A stretch of 64,000 nucleotides of DNA from Lingula anatina (Eukaryota > Brachiopoda > Lingulata > Lingulida > Lingulidae). The notes beneath the pieces were generated by a model. That model had not been told where the DNA came from. It saw only the letters and a program-made list of their open reading frames with translations, and made no database searches. This document shows, one piece after another, positions 11,701-24,245 of this stretch; position 1 is the first letter of the stretch; every line of letters begins with the position of its first letter. The translations under genes were made by a program, and so were the position numbers. The stretch is taken from contig NW_019775560.1 in NCBI RefSeq assembly GCF_001039355.2, positions 227,926-291,925 on the forward strand, given 5' to 3'.

Positions 11701-12607
11701 TTTAAACTATGGTTAAGCTATCCATTGGTCGCACAATCAGTGTGTTTTTTCTTTTTTTTTTTTTTGTGATAGAAGTTGAATAACGGACATTGGTTCATGA
11801 AAAGATTTACTTTATCACTTTTTGCTCTTCGTTTGGGGTGACACCTTTTGTGCTAGAGGAGTTTGTAACTGACTTGTAAGATAACTAAAATACGTTTTTT
11901 AAAACTTTTTTTCTTTATTTTATTTAATGCTTCTCATTTTGCCGTTTACAGCCAAGCTATGCCCTGATTTGTTCATTGAGGTCACCGACAGCTTGTGCCT
12001 GTATATTTCCGACCCAAAGACGGAGGCATACAATTATTTCCTGTCCATGAAGGCGTGTGCCTCGCTGTCTCCGCTGTCTCGCCTGATGACAATGAGGAAC
12101 AAATACGAATATCAAAACATGGTCAGGTTCTTGCCTACAGCGGCTGAATACTGGATAGGTAAGTCTACACAGTGTTAACATACCTACAGCTTAAGTTAAG
12201 CTTGTCAAGATGGTCAGATAATAAGAATAACAAAAAAAAAAAAAAAAAAAACAATAACAATAATAACAATTTCAATATTAATTTTACACTTTAGTCATCA
12301 ATGGACTTATCCTAATTAGCTATTTTGATATAAAAATAAGCCTTAGTACAACTGGCAGTATAAAACAACTATTGTTATCTAACCAGGTGATGACACTACA
12401 AGTAGCAGCAATGCCCGTACCAAGCTCGGTAGTGGAAGCTTCGGCATCTGGGCAGCTGGATATCCATCCTCGCGCTCCCTTACTGGCTGCGTTGAATTAA
12501 GTGGGAAGAGCGGGGCGTTTCTGTGGCAAGACGCCCCCTGCTGGGAAAGAAAACCCTTCATTTGTGAACTTCGACCCAAAGATACACTGGCGCCAGTAGT
12601 TGGTTAA
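8711..12607 (+). CDS. G1: secreted CTLD-TSP1-TSP1-CTLD protein
   Basis: Six exons: 8711-8960, 9153-9383, 9602-9772, 10167-10337, 11952-12158, 12387-12607. All introns are phase 1, the total is 1251 nt, and the product is 416 residues. A signal peptide (residues 1-24, MKTSSFYLAVAIVIACCCIP) leads into a C-type lectin domain to about residue 160, with WEEARQQC, EPN and IND-PC. EPN with ND is the calcium-dependent mannose-type site. Two thrombospondin type 1 repeats follow (161-217, WGDWTTWSTCSATCG; 218-274, WSVWTHWSTCSKTCG) with the C-mannosylation pattern WxxWxxW. A second lectin domain (275-416) has FLWQDAPCWERKPFICE but no EPN or QPD. A secreted two-headed lectin is inferred. The start is the first ATG ahead of a clean signal peptide. 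G5 and G7 share the architecture, and G7 shares the 3' untranslated sequence. Confidence 0.9.
10390..10423 (+). pseudogene. Fossil third TSP1 mini-exon in G1
   Basis: After an AG at 10388-10389 the sequence reads V-W-N-M-W-T-R-W-S-T, the start of a TSP1 repeat, and then runs straight into donor-like GTACCC. The cysteine-rich body is gone. Its 34 nt would break the frame, so it must be skipped. The same 34-nt fossil is found in G7 at 54291-54324. Confidence 0.75.
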
Positions 12608-12904
12608 AATGGCAAAGCTGTCGTTTCAATCGGGTAGCTCATTGCTGTCATTTTTTGAAAATGGATGACATTGATGACATACAGTAAAGATATAAATTGG
12701 AAGCACACTTCTTGCATATTCGTTTTAAATCTCTCTCTCTCTCTCTTTCTCTCTTATCTTATATCCATCTTAGATCGTATTTTACCAACCATCATCAACA
12801 GAAATATATATGAAATATAAGTCCCACGTTTATGCAGTAACAGAGGTGTAAACAATGCACAAGGCACTTGAGCATTCATGTATTGACTTTTAAAGAAACT
12901 TTTT

Positions 12905-13030
12905 GCAAGAATAAAGTAATTTTCCTCAACCAACAGCTTAATATTAAAGAAGTTTACTTCCAATATTTCGTTGTCTAACAGAGCATCTTCATCAGGGAAT
13001 TAGGCTATCCAGGTGAATAGCCTCTATTCA
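12905..13030. repeat. Dispersed repeat D, copy 1
   Basis: Contains CAATATTTCGTTGTCTAACA, GAGCATCTTCATCAGGGAAT and GGCTATCCAGGTGAATAGCC. Related copies are at 44006-44136 and, inverted, at 52522-52650. The AATAAA at 12910-12915 lies inside the repeat and might serve as a polyadenylation signal for G1. Confidence 0.7.
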
Positions 13031-13315
13031 GGAGGCCAAGGCTTGTTTGGTTACTAAATAACAGTGAACACGGCGTGTACTATGCACTATGCAAACAATG
13101 ACAATATACTATGGTATAATAAGGATTCACTATAATTGTTGTCTGAAACGCTCGAGATTCTTCATCATAATGTACACTTATAGAATATGTGGAATATAAA
13201 GCACTTGTGAAAACACGTTTCTATATAAAGCAATTTGGAATTATAACGTATATAATTAATTGTTTAATATCAACATGTACCTTGTGCACCGTGATATTTA
13301 AATGTATATATATAT

Positions 13316-13494
13316 GAGCGTATTCAGAACAGTGTACTGACAGATTCACGGAACAAATATGGCGACCGACTAAAAGCTTGCCACTTAATTATCTAGACAC
13401 TGAATATTTTCCCGCGGAGATTATGCAACAAGTATTCAAGTGGTTCGCAATATATGATCCGTGGAGCTATTAGTCCGCTGTTCTGAACGCGCTC
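13316..13494. mobile_element. Inverted-repeat element family A, copy 1 (MITE-like)
   Basis: Terminal inverted repeats of about 50 bp start GAGCGTATTCAGAACAGTG and end in CTGTTCTGAACGCGCTC, with a unique centre of about 75 bp. The second copy is at 47085-47253. It encodes nothing, so it looks like a miniature inverted-repeat transposable element. Confidence 0.75.
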
Positions 13495-15203
13495 TATGAA
13501 AAGTTGTTTACATCGTTTGGTATTTGCTGCACGGATTAAGTCAAATCCATGGGTAAAATACAGCTGCTTCAGATTTAATTTTGATACTTAAGATTATTTC
13601 ATAAACAAAAACCGTTAATATGTCATATTAACTGTAATAACATAGAATTGTCCGGCTACGTAATTCCAGTAACGAATTCAGTTGGAATCCAAATAAAGTG
13701 TGGGGATTTAAATATAAATACAAATTATTTGTACTGCGTGGGCCCTCTTTATTCAACAGCTGAGGTGACGTTTGGTTTGGTTATCAGTAGCACTTACATG
13801 CACTAGGGCAAGCTAAGAAGTAAACACGTACGTGAACTTAGTATTTTGAAGTGTGTCAGTCTTATACAAATGTTGGTTTTATGATATCATAGCCTCACAG
13901 GTCATGGTTGGTCAAAGGTATCAGTAGATATAAACCTCCATCCTATAAACAAGCATCAGACTAGTTCATGCATTCATGAATGCATTCATGCATATTAGAG
14001 TTTTAAAGAGTTTCGGAATTCTGCTTGGTTCTTCCCAAAAGAGGACATAATTCGATTTTTTCGCAAACAGTTAACACTACTCTTTCTTTTTTATAACACA
14101 TCCATACACATTTGGTTACTACCGTTGAAGCCTTAAAATGAAACTGCATAGTTCGCTTTACAGAATATTATTTTACAGAATAATGTTACTACATATTTCA
14201 CACGTCAAAGATATGCGGGCATGTCAGGTCCATTATTTTAATATTTGGTGCAAAAAAGGAAAAAAAAACATGTACAAGAGAGCCCACTATCGCTGAGCTG
14301 ACCATGTTTATACACAAGACTAATAAAAAGAAGTCTTCTCTCAACTGAAGTGCATCTGAACACTATTATTACTAGAATTTTTCATTTATTTACTTCTTAA
14401 AGATGCCAGATGTTGGCACAAAACCCGACGAAATGTCACCATTTAATTTCAAATGACATAAAGAAATACCAAAGGATATCGTTTCATATATCCCGAAAAA
14501 AGTTATAATATTGGATTTTTCTGTTTTCCTCCGGCGCTATTAATATCCCACAACAGTCTCATTTGACTGGATATGCAATTGTCCGCGCAGCTATACATCT
14601 ATACATAGAAATGAGTGTGTCAATGATGCTTATCCAATGCACGCACAGACTACTGGTATGTCATTTAGCAGGTCTTTGTAAACTGGAGGGCAAAAAAATA
14701 TGTCAATATATGACCAAAATGTGAAGAAGGTTTATTTTCAAAGCGGTTTTTGGCTGAACGAGACATTAATTTGGTTTATCTCTTGGTCTGTCGACTTTAT
14801 TTTAGACGTATAGGAAAATAGTAGAAGTGGTCTCTATGCGTTACTGGAAATCCACGCTCAGTTTATATGTATCTTTAACGGATATTAAGTAACATATAAA
14901 TTAAATTTAATTATAAAGTTATTATATCTATATAAAGTTATTATATGCATTTATATTTTATAATTTGTATATTTCATTTTTCGCCACTACATGCATATTT
15001 TGTCAGTAGATGATTTACGTTGAATATTTAATATATTTCATATCGCCAAGGGCCTTCCTATCATCAGGTCAAATCTACGGAGCTTTATATTTCGTAAATA
15101 TTATGATGTTATGTACTGGTCAAGGTTATGTCCCGATGAGGTCATGCTAGTCAGGTTAAATGAGGTAAATGCGTGATATGCTTTGCATTCATACGTCGTC
15201 GCC

Positions 15204-18200
15204 ATGGGGTGGATTCAAGTACAGTTCGTGGTACTCTTTATGTGTTGCATAAAGTTGCAAATACGACCAGCATCAAGTGTTTGTCCTTACCAGTACACTT
15301 TCATGGAATCGTCTTGTTTCCGTTTCGTCAGCAATGTTCGGACATCATGGCAGGACGCTCAACAAATATGTGCCAACGAAGATTCACATTTGGCTGTACT
15401 GGATACAACACCAAGAAGGGACATGATTGTGAGTTATATGAAAGCAAATCACAGTAAGTTGAATTGCTGTATTGTATAAGCTGTAATATATAATTTCGGA
15501 TCCCCCCGTTATATGAAAGCAAATAACAGTAAATTGAATTATTGTATTGTATAAGCTGTATTATATAATTCTGGACCCCCTTCTTTTGCAGATCATGTGT
15601 CAAATGTTATTTTAATTACCTTAAAGATGAAAAGGGATACAACCATGTTTTTTTGTTTAGGATAAGCAAATACAAATCTAACATTGCATAAAATCATCGT
15701 TCTGTTAGTAGATTCTATAAAACGTAAACCGGTCAGCTAAGTAATTTACTATTTATTGTTTGGCAACGAGTTAGACAACGTTTATCTCCGTATTTACTTC
15801 TTTGGAGTATAAGGAGATATGTCAGTCAGTCTTATATTTGTTTTGAATATATCTATATGACAATAAAATACTCAAAATTTGTATGCTTCCATGACTGGGA
15901 TACACTTGCGTCACCTTTATCCACAAGAATGCCACTGGTTCCATCGTTATATAATTTATTTTTGATAATAAATATGAATGCATGTTAGGCATTATTCATT
16001 CCAGTAAATGCATATATTAAAACGCGCGCGCATATATGCTAAAATGATTTCGTGACGTATATGTTGCAGTTCCACTCGGTACGTCTTACTGGGTGGATGG
16101 AAGGGACCCGCAGCAGAATGGTAAATGGATCTGGTATTCCAAGGGCACCGGCGTAGATTCAGTTTTATGGCACCCTGGTGAGCCAAACGGTCGAGGCGTA
16201 GAGAATTGTATGCACTTGCTAACTTTTGGCAGCACATGGGGTCTAAATGATACACCATGTAATTACCATTATGCTTTTATATGTGAGAAGAAATCAGGTA
16301 AGTTTGCTGGTATGAAATGGTCAGCATTTGAATGGTCATGTCGCGATAAAAATTAGATTTAGCACAAAACTTGATATAATAAGTTGACGACAGATTTGTA
16401 AAAAATCCATAGGAAACTATTTTTCGAGTCACTGGCGTACTATGGGTTTGAGCAAAAGTAAAGATGAGTAGAAACCTAATACAACGCCCTTTTGACATTT
16501 TCAAGGAGGCAAGTTTGCATATTAAGATGGATAAGCGAACTTATCAGAATGATACAGCTACATATCGCTACTAAAGCTGGCATACTCTTTGAAACTACTT
16601 CATATCGCGACAGAACAAAAAGGGGCAATTAACCGCAGTGTTGAATGCTAACTTTCAGTAAACGGGGCCTGGGGAGCTTGGAGAAGCTGGAGTGGGTGTT
16701 CATTGACATGTGGTACACAGGGGCTGAGGTACAGAAGTCGACAGTGCGATAACCTGGCACCTTTAGGCGACGGTAAATACTGTCCTGGATCTGGGCGCGA
16801 AACTGAAGTTTGCTTCCCAGGCCCATGTCCAGGTAAGTTAGGTATATGACCTTAACAGTGTTAATCTCGCACGGTTAGGGGTCACCTATACGCCCTTGAC
16901 TGTTAGAGACACAGATATTGTGAACACGAACTACTAGTTAATCTAGCTGATACCCGTCACATCAATCACTGAACCATGATATGAGATTGATGCTTAATAT
17001 TTTACCATGGCAATTGTGATCTTTTATTTGTTCGTGGCATGCATTTTCAAACAAAATCCTGCAAAAAAAAAAAAAAAAACATCCTCTCTACCCTGCCTTC
17101 AGGTGCAGAAATAATTATCAAAAATCATTTTATATTAATATATATTTACATTAATAATAATAATATAAGGAAAAAACGGGACCGAGTGGGAATCAAACCC
17201 ACTACGGACATTTTATACATGTACTAATATTTGTCAATTGGTAGAGCGATGTAGGTCGTTGTGGACAAAATATACTATACATGTAGTAAGGACCACTTGC
17301 ACAGTGCTGTCAAAACATGTTTCTTGTATGGAATTGGCTTGTGATGACTTAGGTGGGTTCCACTGTTCTCTCCAGCAAGGTGGTTTTCTCTAGGAAGGAA
17401 CTTCACTCTAGTGAAGTTCTCTCTATGCTCAGGAGATTCACTCTACTCAGGATTTTTTCTGTAGTGAATGGGTTCTCTCCAGCTAGTGTGTTTGATTCGA
17501 TTCGACTAAAACGTGTCAAGTTGTAATGCTTGTGATTTTTTCCAGCTTGTCAGGTCCACGCCGTGCCCGGAGCCATGAGTTCGGTATCTGCTCCCAGAAT
17601 AAACGAGAAGGAATATGTGCGTTATTATTGTCTGCCAGATTACACTTATGTTAGTGGCAATTTGATACGAACATGTCAGGCAAACGGTGCACTATCAGGT
17701 ACAGAGCCGGAGTGCAAGGGTAAGTGCATATTTGTTGGTGAAAAACAGGCCAAAACAGGTCTCGTCCTTGTTAATATTAGATTATGTGTGTCAGTTATCT
17801 AGTATCGAGAGTTACATGTGCGTGTTAAAGTTTGAAGTAGTATATTATGAAAAAAAAATAAGTCAAGAGAAGCGAAAATGTCATATTTATTGTGTTTGAC
17901 CGGTGTATTACATAGTCAATTGAGTTCATATTGTATTCTAGCATGCTGTGGCAAGACAAAGGCAATTCCTAACGGTGAGCCCAAGAATTCAGACAAGTAC
18001 GTGTGTGAAGGAAAAGGAGTTGGCTATGACTGTCACGTGGGATACAGAATATCCAACATGTCTGTGCCTGCAGCTGTCTGCGACTCACAGAAACTGAAAG
18101 TTCCTGTTTGTGAGCGTGAGTATCAAACTGGCGGGTTAAATAAATAGCTACGGGTCTTGCAAAAATAAAGTGATCTTGTGAAATATTATCCTTTTAAAAG

Positions 18201-21200
18201 TTGCCTGTCCATGTCCGATCACTGTCGACTTCCTTACTGATTACGTAACTGGTATCAAAGGCATCAAAAGGTCACTGTGGTGTACCACCCTCATTCTTAG
18301 TTTTTGCCACCAGCGGCAAGTGTTATCGTAAATAAATAGAAGTAATTACATGGGAAGATATGCTCTGGCGACGTCCATACCGTTTTTTCTATTCATCCCC
18401 TTCTACCTTGTGAAGTTATTTGTTCATGGAGTCGGTCCTGTATGGCATAAAGTTAAATTCTTTTGATATTAGAATGAATGGACAAAATGAATACTTTAAT
18501 TCAAAACTATTTTCCACTTTACCCTCTTCTTGCAGCGTCTGGAACATGTGACACGACAGCTCTTCGAGACCCTAAACATGGTTTTAAGGTCTGTGAAGAC
18601 ATCAATTCTGGTAAAACGTGCCACATGAGGTGTGAGGATGGTTATAAATATGTCGCTCGTGACAAAACATTTTACTGTAATCCCGAGACAGGATGGTCTT
18701 GGGGGTTGCCCCAATATGGTGGCGGATTTCTGCCGTCAACTAGTGTCGAGGACTGTGAAGGTAAGTGGTTCACGTTTAGATATTAAATAATGTAGATATT
18801 ATATTTTATCAGAAGTTCGTATAATTGGTGTCCAGTTATTAAAGGTATTCGATAAAATACACTTCGCAAATGATAGCCAATCATTTTGTTAGACTTAATG
18901 GGCAATCTAAAATTTACATAAGGGATTATGCTTTCAAAGTTAGGATGGTGTCTAAAAAACTAATATTTTGGTAGATTGTGTTTCCAAACTTCCTATTTAT
19001 CAAAATTGTACAAATCAACTGCGATATTGGTTATTTTATTGCTGGAATGTGTCGTTTTCAGTGGGGCATCTTCTAGGGGTAGACGGTGGTTTGGATGGGC
19101 TAATTGCTGATGTTCCTTTCTATGATTACCTCGAAGAGGATCAGATAAAGACAGAGGTTGCTGATGGTGTTAGAGCCAAACTAAACACACTTGGAAAATG
19201 CTCCAAATCGTGCGAGGTAAGAAAGTCTCATGTTTCCATTGGGGAAATTTGTTACATGTCATAATTATGGATACAATAGATGTGTAATGACAATGCCAGG
19301 AAGTATTACAATTGTGTTGCTGAAGGTCGCGTACATGTGTATATCCCATAAAATTCTATTGAACATACTACCTATGATGTCCTTAAAGCGCAGTTTAGAA
19401 TCTTTTAGGTCAAGGACGTCCAAGTTAAGCGAGCAGGGACTGTAAAGCGGGACACAATGGTCAGTTTTAACATAAGGATCGTGCTCCACATCCGCGGTGG
19501 TGACAGAAACGCAAGTTCTCTTTCAGAAGTTAAAGCAAACGTCTTAAGACTGGCAAAATCAATACAGTAAGTAATAAATGATTGGCGCGAACGTAACCTT
19601 GAATATATATATACTGTAGTTGTCCCGCATTTCATCTCAGTTGAATACCTCATGTAATTTACGATTACCTGCAGATAACAATTAAGTCTATGATATATTT
19701 ATTTGAACTAGGCAGAATCAGTCCCTGTATTTTCTTATTTAAGGTCCACGGCGTCTGCTATCAAACAGGTCCTGCAGTCTACCCCTATAGTAATCTCTGT
19801 GAACGGCCAATATATCGACTTACAAACCGACAACTTGGTGATAAGTAGACCACGCACAGGATGTCGCATGGGGTCCATTAAAAGCGGAATCAAATGCTGT
19901 GAGTTTCTCCAGTGTATGAATCATATATGTGATCAGTAACTTAAAAAGTACAACGAAGTGTCTTCCACCTCAAGGAATTTTTAACGTTTTATGAAAGTAC
20001 TACGTCAGAATCAACCTTGTGACTCCTTGCCATGTAAAACTTGAATGTCAGATTATGCAAAAGTCAGAATTAACGTTTTTTATTAAGGTATTAACTTTCT
20101 TTATGAATGTATTCATAAAGGTTATTAAAGCATCCTTAAGCTTCGCGTAATAATTCTTAACATCTAATGAAAGGAGACAAGCAGAGAAATAGCATCCACA
20201 TTCCATTGCAATTTTTAACCGCGTTAATTAATTAGACCAATCATTTCAGACCGCTGTCCCCGTGGTACTTATCATGATACAAATGATGGGGATTGTCTAT
20301 CTTGTCCGTTTGGGCATAACCAGGACAACCCTGGGCAGGTGTCTTGTCTCCGGTGTCCTAAAGGCAAAACAACTGATAGAATTGGGGTATCAAACGCCAC
20401 TGAGTGCAAAGGTATATGATAATCGCGTTTGTAATTATTTTTACATTTTGTTTTGATATACAAATACATGGGTAGATACGTTCTCCGCTTACCGCACTCG
20501 TTCACCACGCTTCTTGTCCTGCCTGTTCCCCTGTTCAACCTTACTCAATGAGTCTTCTTGAAGTGTTCCGCTTGTTTTTGCAGGCGTTTTCCCTTACTTG
20601 AAAAGCGTAACAGTTGTTCATTTAGCTGGAAGAAGTGTCATAAATTGGCTTTTCCTGGGGGAAACGACGTTTTTTCCATAGTTGAACTCGTTCCATCATA
20701 TTCAAAGTTAGTCCATGTTTTTCTAAGTTTGTTTTTTTTCGGATGGTAGCCAGGCATTCGTAACAACGAGACTTTACTGAAAACATTTTACCACTAGAGT
20801 ATTTCAGTTGCGACTGTGGTATCCACCCTTGTGTATTGAATGGCTCAACATTTACGTGCAAATGCCTTTCGGGATATATCTTAAAGAATGGAACATGCAA
20901 AGGTAAAACTTTTCTGATAGAATAATGAATAAAATATCTACTTTAAGTTTACAAATGTGTATGTTTGGAAATATGTTTGCAATTAGCTCTGCGACATGAA
21001 AAAAACGATTAACAATATCTTCATATATCTTCATAAATGTATAATTTGCATATTACATTTATTAACTATTCAGTTGCCTAAAAACATTTCTTTGTTCTCA
21101 TCAATAGATATAGATGAGTGTGCCACCAAGAACCCTTGTCCAACCAATTCCCGTTGCGTTAATCGAGAGGGTTCCTTCCGATGCCAGTGTTTGCCTGGGT

Positions 21201-22503
21201 TCCAAGGTCGAAACTGTGAAGGTGCGTTTTTATATTCCATGCTACTTCGAAGGGCAGCTATTGCTTTCTTACAGTATAGCTCTATTTTTATAGTAGAGAA
21301 TAAGGGAATTAAGGTAAATGCGAAATGTGAAAAAGTTGTTCACAAATACGTTCTTTGACAGAGTGCAGCATGATTGGTAGAAGCTATACATTGTGCGTCG
21401 AACCCGTGAATTGCAAACTGTTATGTTTCCTTTGCATAATATTCAGGAAATATACACATAGAATGTTTCCGATTTCAGACATTGATGAATGTTTGAAGAC
21501 GTGCAATGGCCTTCACCAGATATGCGTTAACACTGTTGGTAGCTTCAGGTGCAACTGTACGGTGGGATATTTCGGAGACAGCTGTGGTCAGTGAATTAAT
21601 CATTTTCAGAAGGACATGAAATAATTCGTATCTGAACCTGGAACGTACTACAATTAAATGATAAAATAGCAGTCCTCGATGTTTTAAACGCAAAATTGTA
21701 CTTGTACAAATCAAAGTGTGTGTTATTTAGTTTCAGTACTTCAGATATTAACCGGCACCTTAATGTTGATGAAATTTTGCGTTCTGAACTGTTTTATTTT
21801 TTAGATGATTTATGTCCAAAAGGCTTAAGTCCTGTGTCTGATTCATGGTGTGTGCACATTTTCAATACCTCAAACCCACAAGTCGCGCCCCTGAACTACG
21901 AGAACTCCAGCTCGGCGTGTGCTGCCCTCTATCGACATGCACGTCTGGTGACCATTAAGACTAAAACCGAGTATAAGCAGCTTACGAAATTGCTAGCGTC
22001 AACGAACACAGAACACTGGATAGGTGGGTGCAGAGTATACATAAATATGATATCTTTGCTTAATATGTATATTTATATAAATTATAGTAAAGTGGTATTG
22101 GACATAATTGTTGGAAGCATGGTTTTAGTGGAAAATGTAACCTAGTTGCTTCCCGTATGTGTAAAATGCACGTAGGATATAAGGGGAAGTTGGAGTGCGA
22201 CATGTATTCGAATATGATAAATGGATATTTGAATTTTGTAAATTATTGTGCTTCCCCACCATGTTAGGACTAAACGACAGGGGAAAAGAGGGTCACTTTG
22301 TTGCCAGCGATGGAACCATGCTTGGGAGCGGCGATTTTACTGAGTGGGCACCTGGAAGGCCATCCACCAATACGTCAGCCAACTGCGTCGTCATGGGCGG
22401 GAAAAACGATGCATATATGTGGCGAGATGCTGGCTGTTATGAAGCAAAATCGTTCCTTTGTGAGATCAGGCGCAAGTCTGGGTCATCTCCCATTATTGGT
22501 TAA
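15204..22503 (+). CDS. G2: CTLD-TSP1-sushi-module-EGF-CTLD secreted protein
   Basis: Fifteen exons: 15204-15453, 16070-16297, 16659-16832, 17546-17719, 17942-18115, 18536-18760, 19062-19216, 19409-19566, 19744-19898, 20250-20411, 20798-20902, 21108-21221, 21479-21586, 21805-22023, 22268-22503. They total 2637 nt, giving 878 residues. Order: signal peptide (MGWIQVQFVVLFMCCIKLQI); CTLD with EPN and LND to 159; TSP1 160-217; three sushi domains 218-408, the third a six-cysteine form; unassigned module 409-564; GCC2/GCC3 cysteine box 565-618 (CPRGTYHD); EGF 619-653; two calcium-binding EGF (DIDEC) 654-727; CTLD 728-878 without a sugar motif. ATG 15204 is the first in frame. A short mRNA skipping the middle exons would stay in frame, because all are symmetric. 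G4 is its close paralogue. The function as a pattern-recognition or matrix lectin is inferred. Confidence 0.9.
15433..15581. repeat. 75-bp tandem duplication over the G2 exon 1 donor
   Basis: The unit starting GTTATATGAAAGCAAAT covers the last 21 bases of exon 1, the donor and the intron start. It is repeated directly at 15508. In the second copy the donor context reads CAGTAAAT instead of CAGTAAGT, so the first donor is probably the used one. Confidence 0.85.
17150..17270. repeat. tRNA-like repeat remnant in G2 intron
   Basis: The minus strand reads GTGGGTTTGATTCCCACTC, which resembles a pol III B box, and the plus strand has ATTGGTAGAGCGATGTAGG beside it. The two halves are in opposite senses, so it is not a functional tRNA. 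It may be a rearranged tRNA-derived SINE. The homologous intron of G4 keeps it at about 36185-36280. Confidence 0.4.
19062..19898 (+). other. Unassigned 156-residue module of G2 (three exons)
   Basis: Exons 19062-19216, 19409-19566 and 19744-19898 have phases 1-0, 0-2 and 2-1, so together they form a symmetric insertable block. Features: VDGGLDGLIADVP near the start, a CSKSC pair ending the first exon, a strand-like stretch VSFNIRIVLHIRGG, a helix-like stretch over the second and third exons, a strand pair ISVNGQYIDLQTDNLVIS, and C-x2-GSI before the GCC2/GCC3 box. No named family is recognised from the residues. An alpha/beta fold of SEA type is possible but unproven. Confidence 0.6.
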
Positions 22504-23974
22504 CTTGTTTAATGTTCAACGCCGTTCCTCAATAGGCAATTTTGCTCACATTTTGAGAGAATAATTTTGCAAGTGTGATGGATATGTCTGGTAATCAAAA
22601 GGAGCGTACAAGACTTTAGACCTTGACACTTTTGTGGGCATTTCACTTTGTCTTACTTTAGGTGTTTTTTCTAGCAAACACTTTGACTTGAAACCTTCTT
22701 TAATATCTTCTCATATTCTAAAACCGTTGGGCTGGAATAAGACGATTTGGATTTTCTCCTGCAAATGAACAAATTGAAAAATCAAATTTTGAGATATTTT
22801 AATTCACACGATATATAATGGTCCAACAATGGCTTAATCCGTGTTTGCAGGATTGGTAGTGATGATTTATCACTTATTAAACATGTGTTGTTCACTGTAT
22901 GAACAATGTTATCATCAATTGTTATTCAATTAATTATAAGAACGCATTGGCTTTTTATAAACGTATATACGTATATGCATATATTTACAATATTATATTT
23001 ATGTCTTCAATTCCAATAAATGCATATATATAGTCCTGCTTGAAACGTGCTGGTGCCATTGTTTCACAGATATAGAAGTAGGAATGCATGATTGTGACTG
23101 GTAAAGAAAAATAAGTGTAGATCATTTAATGGACACGGTATTAATTCCTCTTTTGCAATGTTTCCATTTTCACGAGCCATTTTTTTTTTTGACAAAAGGC
23201 GTTCGGTAAAACCATTTGACGACCCTTTAACCATGGCAAGGTTGCATGTCGTTTTGTGAATAAGTTTTAAAAACTATGGAATAACTGCTCTGGCCAATAC
23301 AGCACTTACACTGCGTACACCAAAAATTCAGATGCAACGCTCATCATTTTAGATGGCAGGATTTAAAAATATGCTAACGACGGGTCAAGTATATTGTAAC
23401 ATAGTTCCCTTCACCATGACACAATTAATGACTTCTTTAACAACCAAATTAACCACGCGTTTGTGTGAGCTTGCATGTGCGTATGTGCCCATGTGATGAA
23501 TTCATAATAAATATGATAAGGATTTTTATAGTTTTATATACAAACTGAAACTTTCTAAAGCATAAATATGTAATTATAAAATATGTAATTATTTTGTCCT
23601 ATATAAGATCGGAGACGTTGGAATTGTATCATCACATGGGTGAAAAGACGGCAACTTTTTCACTCACAATTTACCAGTACATTGGGAGCTTTAAAATGAG
23701 GGTAAAACCTTGTTAAGTTTGAACACTTTACTTATATTTCTGCCAGTCACGTGCAATGATTTGCCTTCCATGTTATTTTCTTTAAGATTATTGAGCATGC
23801 ACTATGTTAAAAATTTCTAACAGATGTGCAAATTTTACCATGTTATTTCCTTTAGGATAATCTCCTTTGTACTGAAAACAGGTTATCTACCAGAGTATGA
23901 ACACATGTGCGTCAATATTTTCTATTTAGACACCGGTGTACCAATCGGTATACCAAGACCATCGGTATACCAAT

Positions 23975-24049
23975 ATGACTTCGTGCTGGATTTTGACGAC
24001 ACTTTTACTTCTGATAGCGTGCATTATTCAGCCCGGCAGAGGTGCGGTG
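23975..24049 (+). pseudogene. Broken signal-peptide exon of a lost G5-like gene
   Basis: ATG 23975 opens a reading almost identical to the G5 signal peptide (LTTLLLLIAC, QPGRGAV). The match breaks off about 72 bases in, where repeat sequence begins. None of the later G5 exons follow before G3, so only the beginning of exon 1 remains. Confidence 0.8.
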
Positions 24050-24245
24050 GCGTACGGTTTGGGGCCGGTGAAGGGCCCCGAAAAAAAATCGGTATTTTAG
24101 AGGGCGAACGGTACCGTTTGGTACGGTTTAGAACTATGATTCAGCGAGCCAAAAATATAATTTCAAGAAGGGACCAGAAATCGAAGGGGGGGGGGGGGGG
24201 GGGTCAGGACCCCCTGACCCACCCTCTAAATCCGCCACTGCTTTA
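24050..24245. mobile_element. Unclassified repeat fragment with G-run
   Basis: Repeated TACGGTTTGG/GGTACCGTTTGG units, a G-run at 24186-24202 and a tail ending CTAAATCCGCCACTGC follow directly on the broken exon. The tail is of a kind common at the ends of dispersed animal repeats. No coding capacity is seen. Confidence 0.5.

Larger units (their letters stand above)
12608..15203. other. Intergenic region G1-G2
   Basis: No gene is seen. The first 150 bases match the 3' untranslated sequence of G7, but where G7 has CAATAAAG this copy has CAGTAAAG. The region holds a CT microsatellite (12731-12753), a copy of dispersed repeat D and a family A inverted-repeat element. It also has an 18-bp palindrome made of ATGCATTCATGAATGCAT near 13973. 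From 13500 to 15200 the sequence is plain AT-rich. Confidence 0.6.

Noticed and set aside
17150-17270. tRNA gene in a G2 intron
   Set aside because: The B-box-like and A-box-like pieces point in opposite directions and no cloverleaf can be drawn; kept only as a repeat remnant.
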